Assembly: GCA_963924555.1 (NCBI GenBank)
Contig: OZ004584.1
Span: 3,781,001-3,845,000 of the forward strand
Direction of reading: 5' to 3'
Source: Crambe crambe
Lineage: Eukaryota > Porifera > Demospongiae > Poecilosclerida > Crambeidae
Length of the DNA: 64,000 nucleotides
The position numbers were made by a program, and so were the translations under genes. The notes beneath the pieces are model-generated. The model did not search any database. It had not been told where the DNA came from and was given only the letters and a program-made list of their open reading frames with translations. Position 1 is the first letter of the stretch. Each line of letters begins with the position of its first letter. Below, piece after piece: positions 35,601 to 50,600 of this stretch.

Positions 35601-38600
35601 CTCAGGGAAGAAACGCACTTTGATTAGATTACATTACGTATTTCTTTTTTTTTTTCTACTTGGTATGTAATTTTTTTTTTTTTTTTTTTTGCTTTCTCTG
35701 TTCTGGGGAGATAACAGTTCCAAATGCACAGTCTTACGACCAAACAGTCCATTTGAACTTTGCAGACATTTCCATAGATACTTGCACCCCTCCTATCATC
35801 CAAGTCAATATTAAAGACTGCAGTGTTGCCAGGTTCATGGATTTATCCACAATCTGTGGATTTTTGGATAAGAAAAATGTCTATGAATATCTATGGATGT
35901 CTATGGTATCCTTTTCTGTCTGTGGATTTTTTAAGAGAGCAACCTGGCAACACTGAGACTGACCCATTCCGCCATGGTATGCATATATATTGGTAGAACA
36001 GATACACTGCTCTGCCCTGTTTCAGCACTACTGAATTATTTAACCATTCGTGGAAGCAGCCCAGGCTTGCTCTTCCGCTTCCTAGACAACTCCCCACTTA
36101 CAAAACCAAAATTTACTTCAAGATTCAGAGACCTTTTAATCCAAGCAGGGATTGATCACACACAATATACAGGCCACAGTATCAATATCTGGAAGCTCCG
36201 CACCTGCTGCCATGCTCAATAATTTTTGCCCGGTAGGGGTGCGGGATCTGCATAGCTTGTGCATCATGTGCATGTGCATGAAGCTGCACCGGCCCCAAAG
36301 AATGAGGTGCAGTTTGCAGCATTCGTTCCACTATACAGACAGCTCTGGGGTACTTTTAGGCATGTGCATGGAATAATAATAGGAGATTGAATGATGTTTA
36401 AATACTAAGTTGCTGCTGAGTTAAGTTCTCCCTGCAGTTACTCCTCCACTAAGCCAAAGTTCCATCAGTTGCTCTTTGTCAAGCTCGGAAATTTTTTCAA
36501 CACCCACCCAATGCCTTCCCCTTCTTCTCTTACTCCTCTCCGTCTCCATTTAGTGCAGACATGACTACAGCTTGGTCAGGCCAATATCTGGAAACTCCAC
36601 ACCAGATTACATACGCCTAAGTCCCAAGCTAGTGAAATTGCTCAAAAAAAAATTCATGCTCAATAATTATTTGGGGGGTGTGGGATCTGCATAGCTTGTG
36701 CATCATATGGAGCTGCACCAGCCCAGCTGACACCACAGGAGAGGCGTGGTATTGCGGTGGCATCTGTTCCACTATACAGACAGCTCCGGGGTACATTTAG
36801 GCATGTGTATGGAATAATAATAAGAGATTAAATCACCTTTATGTCCATTTTTGTCTATATCCATGTTACCAGAGAGGGAAAACCCAAAGGTCCTCAAAAT
36901 AGACAAGGTACTCACTGAAGCAACTATGTCATCTGCATGAATCTAAAAATATGTAATTTCACTTATATATCATACAAGATGTATATGACAGCCTTGTGTA
37001 CTTCAGCTTGAGTTTAGGAGCATTTAACTTAATGGCTATGTGCATACTGTTATATTGTATGAACACTAGAGTTCTAAAGGGCCACAGTTCTATCTTACTT
37101 TTTGTGGTGTTTGTTCCATGAATGCTTCCTTTGTGCTCTTGCCATAGTAAATGTAGACTGCACCAGAATTTTCTGTATCTGAACCCATTTCATATGGAGC
37201 AGAAACTGCAAAATCTGTGGAGGAAAAAAACAACAAACAACTACCTATATACCATTGAGCATATCTTTGATAGTATCACAAGAAACAAAAATTCTGGGAA
37301 AACATTTTACAGAATCATCTTCAGAGCATGCTAGAGAAGTGCCCTGCCACGCTTCTGAATATAGATACTCTGGGTACGAGGCTAAGACTGAAGTAGAAAG
37401 GCTTCATATCAAGTGCAACAGCTAGCTAGTCAGCCATGAAAGTTTTGTGCATAATCCTGCAGCTCCAAGTTGTATGAAAAAAAAGTTTAAAGCTTGGAAT
37501 AAGCTATCTCCTTCGATACCTTGTTACTATTCTCTAGGCTTTAGTTGACATTTCGTAGTGCCAAGAGGAAGAAACTAGTTATTCAACCTTCGTGATGTAT
37601 ACCACACAGAACCAATAACCAATCTTCAATAAAGGTAATAAAGTTTGTAGTTTTGACAGTGATATGTAGATGTATGCTATTTTATTATGCAATGAACATG
37701 TTACCATTATTATGTGTACAAGCCTTAAAGTACCTTCATTCCCATCAGTGTCAAGATCTCCAGCATTGGCAACTGTAAAACCAAACCTACTACGAGTCAT
37801 GAATCCATCAAGTGGAACTGGTGAGGGATCTATGACTCCCTATAGAAAAAATTTAATTTCTCATCATAATTACAATGCCATACTAAACTGCAATTGTCTG
37901 GACTATAGTTACAATCAATGGCCTTGTAGCCTCTCACACCAGCTAACATGCAGTTGTCAGTTTTACAAACTATCCAAGAACTGATAGCAGATCCACACAG
38001 GGTGGGGCAAAGAGTTTAGTAGTTGAAAGACAGTCAAAAAGCAATCCTTTTGGTTGAGATTGCCAAGGATATCAGTGGCAGATTTAGAGGAGGTTCTTTG
38101 GGTTCTTAAGAACCCCCCTGCCCCGCAGTAGAACTAGTAACTATGGGATAACTAAATAGCTGTAGACTACTCACCACTAGCTACTCTGATCTTGCGATCT
38201 CTTGTGCATAATAATTATGCTCGCTCATGCGGTAACGCTAACATAATTAAATGGGTGTGGTTATTAAAAGTGGGCATGGTTTCTAAAAATTTCCCCGCGC
38301 TTGCACGCGAATGAGAAAAGAACTTCCCCTCTAAAAATCCTCTATCCACCCCTGGATATGGGACTGTTCCTTCACAATACTCTGACCCAATTGAGAGTTA
38401 GCATCTGCTCAGCACTGGCCTCTGAGGGCAAGGATTGAAACTATAGTCCAAACTAATAGCTAGCTACGTAAAACAGTAGTAGCAACTAATATGGCAGCTC
38501 TAAAATATGCTAGAAAATATACTGAGCATAATTTGGTATAATTTGGAGCATAATTTGATCATAATTAGCAGCAACTTCCTAGAAACAGACAACCTCCCTG

Positions 38601-41600
38601 CCTACTGCATTAACCAAAGAACAGAAGCCACACCCCAAAAATGTACATCTCCAGTGAGTAACCAGCTTCTTGCTATAGCTAATTGCATTCCTCATGCATG
38701 CAATTATTTCACTCATGCATGTGATTACCTATAGCTATACCAGATAGACCATGGAAATCAATTTGCTTATTGTCTTGTACGTATATTATACCTGGTTGTT
38801 GAAGAATACGTAGAGCCTGCCATGTTCCACAATCAAGTCATGTTGAAAGGAACTATGAAAAGGAGCCCCAACCAGTAACTCATCATATCTAGGCATATTT
38901 AGTGCATATCTTTAAATAGCAAGGTATCAAGTTTGCCTATAAAAAGACTGTTGCCTTGGCACTTCATGACAAATACATATGCATTACAATCCTACATGGT
39001 TAATGGAATTATTTAAGTTATCTCTCTCTGTGCTTCTAGACAGTGTATATGCTGCTCAGTGCTTTCTGATTGTCAACTAGAATATGCAATGGAGATAGCT
39101 GAGAAACTACAAGCTATACTCAGAGCAGGGAAAAAGTAGCAAGACTAACTAAATGAGAGGTAAGACAGCAGGAAAGCCAAAGACAGGCAGCAAAAAAAAA
39201 CAAAAAAAACACAACAAGAAGCCAAAACCAGCAAGAGCACGGGCTTACGAGAGAGCAATTATGCATACATGAAATTTTCAATTTCTCTCGCATGTGCGTC
39301 CTCTTATACAAGTGCATGTACCAGTATATACCACCAAAATAGCTGGTCCCGGCACACTTCAGTGCCAAGCCAAAAATACAGATATGGTATTACGTCCACA
39401 CACAGCTTACCCATCACCTGTGAGGTCACTAACTGCAACAGAATAGCCAAAGTACTCTCCCATCTATTAATAAAATATATATATATATATTATCAGTTCT
39501 TAATTCAAAAGTCTTTTGCTGCCAGGACCTTAATACCTATGCACATGAGGGACATTGCACAACATGCTGACTGTGCAAGATGAAACCTCTGACCACACAT
39601 GTTGGTAAACTGATTTTCTATAGATTAACCATTCGTGAAATCACACCATTCGATATGCAAGCACTAAAGTGTTCTAACCCTCAGCACACACACACAACAC
39701 AATAATTAAAGTCTGCCATACATTATACAGAGCTATAAGATAGCCTTGTTCCCAGGCTCTAAAATTTTGAGAGCCTGGTACCCACTGTTTGTGCATGCAC
39801 AAAAAATAATCTTCCATGGCACATGACGCAATACTGCTGAATCAGCACTGCAGCAGACAGCTACCAGATACCATTTCATGTACCAGTTCTTCTTCGCAGA
39901 TGGTGTGTTTGTTTTACGCCCTATCTCAGCTAGTACTGAACAAGGAGCAGCAGCAAGCAATTCTCTCCGTTCGTTTGTTCGTTGGGGAATAGTGCAGAGC
40001 TGAGGCTGTGATCATCTCCTCTAGCTTTAAGGGAGAGCGGCTTATGGATGAGGAAATTCTTGCCACTATGAATAGTTTTAGAAGTGCCAGTCTTGTCTTC
40101 TCTTCTTCAGACGATGCATTGCATGCTCATACACATAGTTACATGCTGTGATATCACTCACCATCATAGGCGGGAATTTCACGTGAAACTTTTGGTGCAT
40201 GCACAAACAGTGGGTACCAGGCTCTATTTCCCACCTCCACATAATTTTAGAGCCTGGGTACAATGATAAGCTTTGAGTGCATACAATGCAGTTACGTAAC
40301 ATCAATATAATGTGTACATCTCAGCTATTGAGCAGGAGATTACCAATGAACAGGAGGTATCAAGTAAACCAGCATTTTTAGGACAATCGCATACTAAAAG
40401 TAGAAAAACGTTATTCCCACACATAAAATCAGTGGGCAGAGTTTCAAATTAGAGTCAGATAGAAGGCTTCCTGGCATGACAATGAGAAGAGAAACATGAT
40501 ACCAAAGTTAGCCTTAGTTAGTCAAGCGTAAGCTTACAAACTGGAAATATGCCTATCTTAGTTCTGGTGATTTTCCACACGACTCTCTGCTGTTGGGTTC
40601 CATAATTGAAACTTTCATGGCTGACCAGCTAGCTTCAGTGCTACATAATCATTACTACCAGCATGGTGAATGTAACAGATACACATACACACACAATTAA
40701 CCCTTGCGAATGTGCTGAGGGTTTTAATAATGTTCTGTTCTTACACTCTAAACGCTTTATTCTTAGTATTCTACAATCATACTGGAGCCCAAAAATTATA
40801 TTATGCCGTCTTCTTAAGTAGGCATTGATGATGAAATGTGGACTTCGTAGTATGGATACTGCTAGCTAGCTCAACATTATTATTGAATATACATGCCAAT
40901 TTAATATCATATACGAGTTAATTTGGTGGGAGTTTTATTTGGCGTTTGTACCAAGGAAGGCTTTCGGTGGACATTATTATTGGCGGGTGGTGGCGGTGGT
41001 GCACACACACGCTGCTTCCCTTTCTTTTTTGGCTGATAGTTTGCTCGGTCCTCTTCACAATCTATCTCTTTTTACTTATATCAAGGAAACGCTCCCTTTC
41101 CTCCTTCTTCAAGAACTTTCAAAGAGCCATCACAATCACAAAACAGCTGGAAATAAAACTAACTAGCTAACTTTATCTTGAGCGCGCAGCTGCTGTTCAT
41201 TGCTCGCACACTCAATCACCCCCCCCCCCCGATATTATTATTGGCGGTTCCAAGGCAGATCGCCAAACCATCAAATTTAACTCATATACGGTAAATATAA
41301 AACACTTAATACCTCCTGCTCATTGCACTTTCTAAGTGCAGTCCACATACACAATTAATTTATTTTTTCATAATCTTACACAGAAAAAAATGCTTTCTAT
41401 AAAAACCTTGTCTCACAACTTTTTGGAGATACATAACAGCTAATGTATTTAGACACCAAAATTGACATTCAAGCATTATTGAAGCATTTGAATTACACAA
41501 AAACAATAATGACATAACAAAAAAGAATTTTGGATTCTTGAATGCAAGAGATACTAAACAGGACTTAATGTAAAAATTGCATCAGGGTGACTGTGGCCCC

Positions 41601-44600
41601 TCACATCTGTGTCAGAGTTCAAGGTACACATATCAGGGAGAAGTAATAACTAACTTCAAGAAGGCTATGCTAAGCAAAAAATCATGCATGATCAGCCATG
41701 CTAGAAACCAGTCCAATCCTAGCCTCAGATACCAAAAGAAGCACAGTACCGTGGGGTATTGCACTCCAAGAAATTGTTTACAGGCACACTAGCATAGCCA
41801 CACCTTCACAGAATGTAACGATATTTGCTGTGGCAGGGGATATCACAACACCACTATGTCGAAGCCACTACAGTGGAACCTCGTGCATGCTATAGAGCTA
41901 TTATTATAGCTAGCTGATAATAGTATGTCATTACAAACACTATCAGGGTCACTGGGTCTGGCCATCAGTATAACTGCAATCCTGCACTTGCAATGCTACA
42001 CATGATGACGGGAGTAATCCAACAAGCAAATCCACCACAAAGGGTATCAAGGTTGCTGAACTCAAAAGCATAGTACAGAAAACAATGAAGGTGAGAAGGT
42101 TTGTTAAGTTAAAACATATAGCTAAAGACAATAATCCATGCACATTGCATGCAATATCCCACATTAAAAACGTGTTTACTGGGAGAAACAGAAGAGATTT
42201 GAGAAATCAAATGCTATTGGTGTATGACAAGCACACAGGTAGCTACTACTTTATTTTACATGCATGTACCTTATGTTGTAGACAACATTGGTGAAATCAA
42301 TAGCTTTGAGAACAGCTTTGATGGAACCAATAACCAGCTCATTGGAAATTCAATCCTTGTGATGGCTATTTTCAAGACTTAATTTTGTGTATGCACAGTT
42401 ATCCTACATTGAACTTTGTGGGGATCAATCTATTTGGGAGTCAGTAGAGAGGAGAGAGGTGAGACAGTCATGGGCCAGCAAAAGAAGAGATTTATGGGTA
42501 AATTCACCATAACTAATGCGTATAGTACAATACTCTGTAGTGGTATATCATGGTCTCATTTGATAAGAATCGCTCTACAACTGGTCTCTCTCTTGTTCCT
42601 AGGCTAACTTCTAAATGAGAGTGGACTTCACAGCAAAGGTAGATAGCTTATAGCCTGGTACTTCTTTTACATTATAGTTACTATACTAGTTAACATTTCC
42701 TGATACATTATCTCTCATTAGTTCACAAGCAATTAATCCCTAATTGCACTAGTAGTTTATAATTGCAGGCCTGTAGCCAGAGATTTTTGAATGGGGTTTG
42801 AAAGTATCCGCGTGTTAGCGCAAAGATTTTTTGCCTGGCCACGCCCACTTTACACAACCACGCCCATTTTTGATTGCAAACGGTGACTTATATTTTGCTA
42901 GCTGCAGCTGCAATTGTTGCTATGAAGTATATGATGGCCACTTCTTCACAATCCACCACAGACTAGCTACTTGTAGACTTAAGATTTCAGGCACTAGATG
43001 CTTTAAAGTCTCAGGCACTACTGCTTTAAAGTATTACTGCTTTAGAGTCAGAGTTATAGCTAGCATAAGGCTAAAACTGACTTTTTTGCTTTGACCTACT
43101 TCTTGATTGAGTGAATGATAAAGCACGTGCGCGTACGCAAATCATGCGCGCTCTGCACTTTAAAAAAATAATTTTTTTTCATTTTGAAAAGGGGGTTCAA
43201 TCGAACCCCCCCCCCCCCCCCCCCGGCTACGGGCCTGAATTGCACTCCTACATCTGCACATGTGCACATTATCTAGCAACTGTGAATCAATTTTAGAGTG
43301 CTAGCAATGAAATTGCTGCACTACAAAAACAATAATCATTAATTTTCTCTTCCCAGAGGAGGAGGAAGAGATTGAGCCTCCTGCTAAAGACATTACTAGC
43401 GAGTTCAAACAGTCCACAGATACAGAACTGAATTGATTGCATGAAAAAAAAACTTCAGGACTACCATGTTCTAACTGTTATATATCCCCAGGGCACACGA
43501 TTTCATTGGTCGGTCTGTAGTTTTAGCTGGCTAGCTACCCCTTAGTTACAAAACAAAATGAAAACTCCTGCCATGGCTTGTCCCTGTCCTGGGATGTGCG
43601 GTTGTTCAGACGCCAACTCTACAGAGCCTCGTGCTCTCGAGCCCGTTTGTGAAGACTACGACGACTACGCAGCTCAACTCGAACTCCTCCCATGCCCACC
43701 ACACCCAGCTGTTAACGACTTCCTCCACCCACGTTTTGTGTTTGCTAACAACAGTGAACTAGCTAAGCTAGCAGAAGGTATGACGCTAAAAAATACTGAA
43801 CAAATACCAAATATGCCTTAGACAATAATTTCTTCTGGTGGAAAATTGCAACATAATACAGAGACAGAAATAGACTCTTTAATAATAGCTAGTTAATGAT
43901 AATGTTATCTGATCATTATTATCATCTTCCGAAAGTCAGCTTCAGAAAACCTAAAACTGTTCTTATTCATAGCCTGGGGAACAGTGTGTTTATGAGTCAT
44001 AAATGCACTTTACCCTAAGGGAGGGAATTTATGACAGTAAGAGCACTTTTCTCTATGGGAGTAAATGTATTAGGTGGGATATATAATATATAAGAGATGG
44101 TTTTTCCTTGACAGCATAAGGACCATTTATCCTTAGTTGGTGAAAAGTTTTCCTTCTTGAAGGATCTTTTATCCTTAAAGCATTAAGATCAGGTTCTGTT
44201 ACACTGAAGGTACCGATCTTGTGGATGTTCTTATTAATATTTTATTAGAGAGGTAGCCATTTCTCTAGCTCCTGATTCTAAGGCTGATGGAATTTCAGAG
44301 GAAAAAGCCATGTGTTTATTGAATGCAATAGCAAGCTAGATAGCCAGCTTATTGAGCTTATATAATGCATGCTAGGCTATAGTTTCGCTAGACATGCAAA
44401 TCTTACCAGGTAAAGGTGCAACTTCTCTTCAGCCGTAAACAAAAGAGACACACTTGCTAATCAGCACCATGGATACTGCACAATGATATCCACTTCCGAT
44501 TAAAAAATTAAATCCTGCACCGTGAGTTCTTACATCCATGGAGGAACCTGGTTTTAGGGAATCTTGAAAAATATAGCACATTTACCATAGGCAGTTTAGC

Positions 44601-47600
44601 ATATGCACAGCACAATAACAAGAATTATGGCTCAATCGATATCAGGACCATTTCTAGTTAAACCACTTACCACAGGTTCATCACCTGTTGCTCAGTCTTT
44701 TAATAGTGCTACTTCACAACCTCAGGTTAATATCGTTAGTTATAGCTATTAATTTTTCTATTGACGTCTGTTGGGTAGATAACTTTTGACTATTTGTACA
44801 GAATAAACGGCAGGAGGAAGAAAAGCCTATAACCAAGCAAATGTATAAACGAGATTAGAAGTGAGCTAAAGGATGAAATACCAGAAGATATGAAGTTTGA
44901 CATAGGTTACTTTGATGGAAGGCATTCTACAAGCGTTGGTTGCCACAACACTGCTTGAATTCTTTCCATCAGACATGGCAGTAAGCATTCCCAATAAAAC
45001 CTCCATCAGTACTACCATGAACCACGTATCTGTCAAGTATGCCACTGACCTATGCATTCTCCCATCTGCATAATTTTGGCACCTTACCCCTCAAGCTATA
45101 TCCAAATCTATGTAAACAATCTCTCTGGTCAGTTCCAATAAATACTAGCATGTGGGGTTCATACAAGATACACTACTTTTAAGTCTCAATGCCTTTTCAC
45201 TTCCTTGTACAATTTGCTGATTGCAGGTGTCTAAAGACACTGTAGCTCCTACTTCATGATTTTGATGAGCTCACTGTTTCCACCATGATATAAAAACTGC
45301 TTCAGTGAGCATGACATGGAGCAGAATTTGTGCTTTTAAGGAATCTTGAATTTTAGCTCATGCTCGAATGCATATGCAGTCCTAATGTTACTAGTTGCGA
45401 GCCGAGTAGAAGGAAGGCTTACAGTGAAGATGCTTACAGTGAAGATATTTGTTGGAGAATGATTTAGCAAAGGGAAGTGATTGCATAAAACCTGAGAGAA
45501 GTGTCAATACACTTTTACACAACCACACTCATTTTTGATTGTAAATAATGACTTATATTTTGCTAGCTGAAGCTGCAATTGTTGCTATGAAGTACCGTAG
45601 GGCGGGTTAATTTCGTCAGGGAAAAAATTCATCTATTTCACCATTGGTATAAAGAGTTGAAATTTTATTCATCATAATTTTTACTGTCATAAATTTTTTC
45701 ATGCATTTTTTGTGCAACACACGTGGTAGATCGTCGATCGCGATCACTTCGTGCAAGAGCTAGCTAGAGACTGCTGTAAGAGAACTGCTCCAAAAGCTGC
45801 TCATGGCTCTTCTCAAATAGTTGCACCTGGTAGGGATCTCTCCAATCCTGATGGACCATTGTCCGCTTTGACACCATCAAGGCTATAGAAGCGGCTAGTG
45901 CTGCAGTTGAAGAGATGCAGAAAGAGTCTCAGATTAAAAAAGAGAGGTCCATACATTAAGATGTCTAATGAGGTTGGTTGGTTCTCGCCTACACTCCAGC
46001 TCCTCTGCTACAGCAGCCACCCAAATAGCTTTGTATTCATGATAGCCACGAACGCTAGTCCACCTGCCTTTGCACTTCAACAGAAACTGGGCGGGGTAAA
46101 AAATTTTGTCTTCAATGCACATGTGCGAAGATTTATCCGTTCATTAGTATAACGATTCCGGATACGATGGAATTTTTTCCTAACGAAATTAACCCGCCCT
46201 ACGGTATGATGATTATGAGTAGATAGCCACTTCTTCACAAACTTCTTCACAATCCACCACAGACTAGCTACTTGTACAGTTTTTACAGCAAGACTAGACT
46301 TAAGATTTCAGGCACTAGCTAGATGCTTCAAAGTCTCAGACACTACTGCTTTAAGGCACTACTGCTTTAAAGCACTACTGCAGAGTTATAGCTAGAAACT
46401 GACCTTTTCTGGACAATAGGCTTTGACCTACTTCTCGATCGAGTGAACGATAAAGCACGCACACGTATGCAAATCACGCATGCTCGCGCTTAAAAAATTT
46501 TTTTTCATTTCGAAAAGGGGGTTCGATTGAACCCCCCTGGCTACGGGCCTGAACTGGTATACCGTATGGGTAGATATTTTCGAGGAATTAAAATTTCGCG
46601 AATATCAGTACCAAGCTAGATTTCGAGGATTTTAATTTCGCTTTGCATGCGTTGCAATATATCGCTCGCGCACATGTGGTGATTGTGAGCAGCTGGAAGG
46701 ATGACCAGTTTTAGTTACCCTTCAATGGTTAGGGAATTTCACGTCTATAGGAAGCTTCAGATGGCGAAGTTCTGCTGTTCTGAAAGCAAAGTTCTGAAGC
46801 GAAATTCTGAAATACTTGTAGAGAGTGATTTGGAAAGATTGAGGTCAAAGTACTCCGTAATGACTAATGCGCATGCGCCAAAATTAATTTTTTTTTCAAA
46901 TGTAAAAATTCCATGAAATGCAAAGTGACCACAAAAACCACGAAATTAAAATCCCTTGAAAATATCTACCCATACGGTATGTCTTTCAGCTGTTGAATAG
47001 TGCTTCTGTGAGAAGAAAGTTTTTGATGGTGCCATTTCAAACTGTGAATTGAGGGTGGGATTAAGCAGTGATGGTGTGTGGAGAAGCCTGTTTAGATACA
47101 GTTCTGTGGTGATTGGGGATAGTATCTAATGCAATCAACCAGGGAGAGCTAGAAACAGTCTGAAGACAAAGAGATCTCTAATGTTGTATATTCCGACATA
47201 CTTAGCGAAAAGGCCCACAAATGACCTGATTCAAGCGCTCTGTTTGGAATATAAGAAGAGTTTAAAGTGGGTCAATGTAATACCAGGAGATTGGCATGTA
47301 TTATTCAATAAGTTTCAACCCAGCACCCAGTGGCTTGATTAAATCACTATCAGTGCTACGAATTTCAGGAGGACTTATTTATTTTTTCTTCAAAGCATTG
47401 AGGCCTTTTATCACAGCTTTTCTATTTCAGCAAGGATGAGGGAGGCATGGAGTTGAAAAATTAGTCCATAAGCTGTTAATTAAACAGTTCAAAAATTGCT
47501 AGTGTAGTGATGCTGACAGCAAGCCTTTATACATCAGCATACATATCGACAATTAATTTTTCAGCACCTGTTTTGACTTGGCTTTGATGTCAGACTACAC

Positions 47601-50600
47601 CAAAGAACACTTCAAATTACAATTTGCCTGACAGAATCTGAGTGGTGTGGAGTGGCCCTTGATAAGTATTCAATGCAAAACTAGCAGTGATAAGACCATC
47701 TGAGGATAAAACTGTAAAGCAGGAACCTTAATGTTCCAAGCACCAATCCACCTCTTCAAAAGAAAAGGCTGCAACTTTCATCTGGAAGGAAGGTACAAAG
47801 CTTTATCAATTCTCCTCAGCTGTTGGAACTGCATGCTTTAGATATAGGATCCATATCTTTCTGGAATACCAAGTGAGCTACACCAACAAACATTTCAATT
47901 GCTTTTTGTTTATGACTATCGCTGGCATTGGTAAAAGCTCATTCTTGTCTATGCAATGCTGTAGGAATAGACCAACCTGGTTCTTTTGGGAAAATTTCTG
48001 TAAATCCCACAGACCCCTCCTTATATTCGTTCATATGTCTAGTAGATTATACCTACTTTTGTTCACCAGTCTTACTACTCGGTCATAAACACAGACACCT
48101 TCAAAGCCAATGATGAATGGCTGAACCTCATTAGAAGAGCTGTCTAGCTTACGGCAGACAACAAAGCCCAAAACATGCCATCCAATGAGATGAAAGCAGA
48201 TGATTTCAACAACCCAGATGATGGCTGCTTCACTGATGAAAGTGACGACGACTTGGATGAACAAGGAGTCTAATTGTGAAGAGGATGAATTGATGAGAGA
48301 CATATTTGGTTCCGATGCATGGCGACAATGATAAAGAACTGTAGACCTTAACACAAATCATTCCATTTGCTGAAAAAAAAGAAAAGAAAAAAAAAACTAA
48401 GGCTAACACAAAACACTAGATCCACAACTATCAATCATCATCCTTTAAAGCAGCCTGATTTGATTTAGACATCAAAGTAGCTTATTTGACCAACTGTTCC
48501 CTCTCCTTGAATTGACTCTTGGTTTTACAATAGCTATACCAGCCACTTTACAGTGACATCATCGTAAATTGTATACGATGCAGCGATTAGACTGTTAGTG
48601 TGCGCTGAGGGTTACCACTTCTACTTAGTACGTAACTTTGAATCATTGGCTATGTGCATTCCATACTGTCAAGAGTGCACAAAAGCACATTCCCCAGAGA
48701 TTATCAGTTAGTGCTGGCCTAATGACTGTACAGATACATTCTTTATATAAATAGTATTCAGATTAGACACAGCTGATAGGTATTGCTTGAACAACATGCA
48801 CATACATACAGTAGACTTGTACTGCAGAAGCAATAGCTAAGTAATTTACTAAAAACACTCGAGTTTTGAATTATGCCGTTGTTCTATTCCGCAGACACCT
48901 TGCATTGCATGCAGACTATGTACAATCATATAGAAAATGTATGAAAATAACGTAACTAGCTGTGTTCCTTTGTAACATATGTACCTGTGTTCCTTTAGCA
49001 AGTGTATTGTTGTGTCCTGAACCCAGATCACTCACAGTATAGGAATATATCCTTCCCAAGTAATCCTCTTGACTGTCCCGAGGGGCACTGACTATAATAT
49101 CTAGTAATGTACTTATCATTTCAAAAATGTGATCACAAATCATTGCAGATTTACATACCAGGAGGACCTTGTGTTCTGTCATTGGTCTGAATATACCCAC
49201 TCACCACTTGATAACCTGATTGGAGAACCTTACATTATCAGTCATCATACAATTAATCTCTCACCATGGTTAACTCCGTGGTTTTGCCGAGAATCTCTTA
49301 AAAATTGGATATTAGTGGGATTAATAGTAACTGTGTAAGGATCAGGAAGCATGGCTAGAAGTGAACGGGAAAAAACAGCACCTCCTGAGTATTGGTACTT
49401 TGGAGTTCCTATGTGAATCTGATCTCCCTAAACATACCAAATACTTTTTCTAATAAAAGTGTATCTTATCCCCCATGCACTCCTATGCATACCACAATAG
49501 TAACACCATATCCAGTTGAACAGTAGCCTTCTCTTACTGCTGAGTTAGAACTCCCGCCTCCATCTACAATATAAACAAAAGGAGAAAGTTGAGAAGGGGG
49601 GAGGAGTCTACATAACTACATACATCACAGTATATAGTAGACTGCAGTGGCAGACACAGTAAGATGGTGATGCATGTGGCATATAATATGGTGGTGAAAA
49701 TTTTAGCATGATACCATTAAGACAGTCAGGATCAGGTTCCATGCATTATCATGTACACTTTAACTAACATGCAACTGCATATAGATCAACTGTACTACAT
49801 TCGAACTCAGGCCCGTACGCAGACTTTCAAAAAGGGGGGTTCAAAATTTTTGATAAGAATGGATTTTCGGTACAGAACTGGTACAAAATTTTTGATAAAA
49901 ATGGATTTTCAGTACAAAACTGGAGAAGGGGGTGGAAAAATTAGTAGCCATAGGGATTCACATCGAGGATTATTGCTTCATCTGTAGCTATGGGTGGGGT
50001 AGGTTATTTATTAATGCTAGCCTACTATGATCAACTGCATAATCTGGGGGTATACTCCCCCAGGAAATTTTTGAAAATTTGGCTTCCAGAGGTGCATCAA
50101 AAGTGGGCAATGCCCTGCCCCCAATCCTACACCTATGAAGATATGTATGCTCAAATGTATTAAAGCTAGAGTAATAGCTATTCTACAGAACCACAAGTGT
50201 GACAACTGCATTTTTAGGCAAATAGTACACTAGCAGTGATTGCCATTAAATTGAAAAGGGGGTGCACAGGCACCCCCCTGCACCCCCCCTGTGTACGGGC
50301 CTGGAACTCATGGATTATCATCATCCCATGAAGGATCACTCTAACACTCATAGTAGCACCACATCTCACTGAACTTGCTTGAGACTAGGGACTGATGCTG
50401 CAAGGTCATAGGCTGTCTGCAAAGATATGTCCATTCAAGCAAAATGGACTTCTCTGTACTCTTAAGATTGTATGGGGAAACAATAGAATGGCATAGAATA
50501 GTTAGCACAGTTGCTTAAGAGTATTCAGACTGCATACATAAGATTTTCAGTTCTCTGATGTCATTGGTTTTGGATGACCTGATTGGTGCGATTTGTGGAT

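Larger units (their letters stand above)
45510..46551. mobile_element. Second copy of the 42766-type MITE, split by another element
   Basis: 45510-45592 and 46207-46551 match 42850-42940 and 42930-43237 (CACAACCAC, TTTGATTG, GACTAGCTACTTGTA, AGGGGGTTCGATTGAACCCC). The right end GGCTACGGGCCTG is intact; the left end is missing. The break coincides exactly with the element at 45595-46204. Confidence 0.8.

Noticed and set aside
40939-41170. Two overlapping plus-strand open frames of about 75 codons
   Set aside because: No family motif, no splice or start context, and both frames open over the same bases.
43200-43226. Long C run as a functional G-quadruplex site
   Set aside because: It lies in a MITE whose sister copy (46530-46537) has only six C, so it is slippage of a simple tract or an assembly uncertainty.
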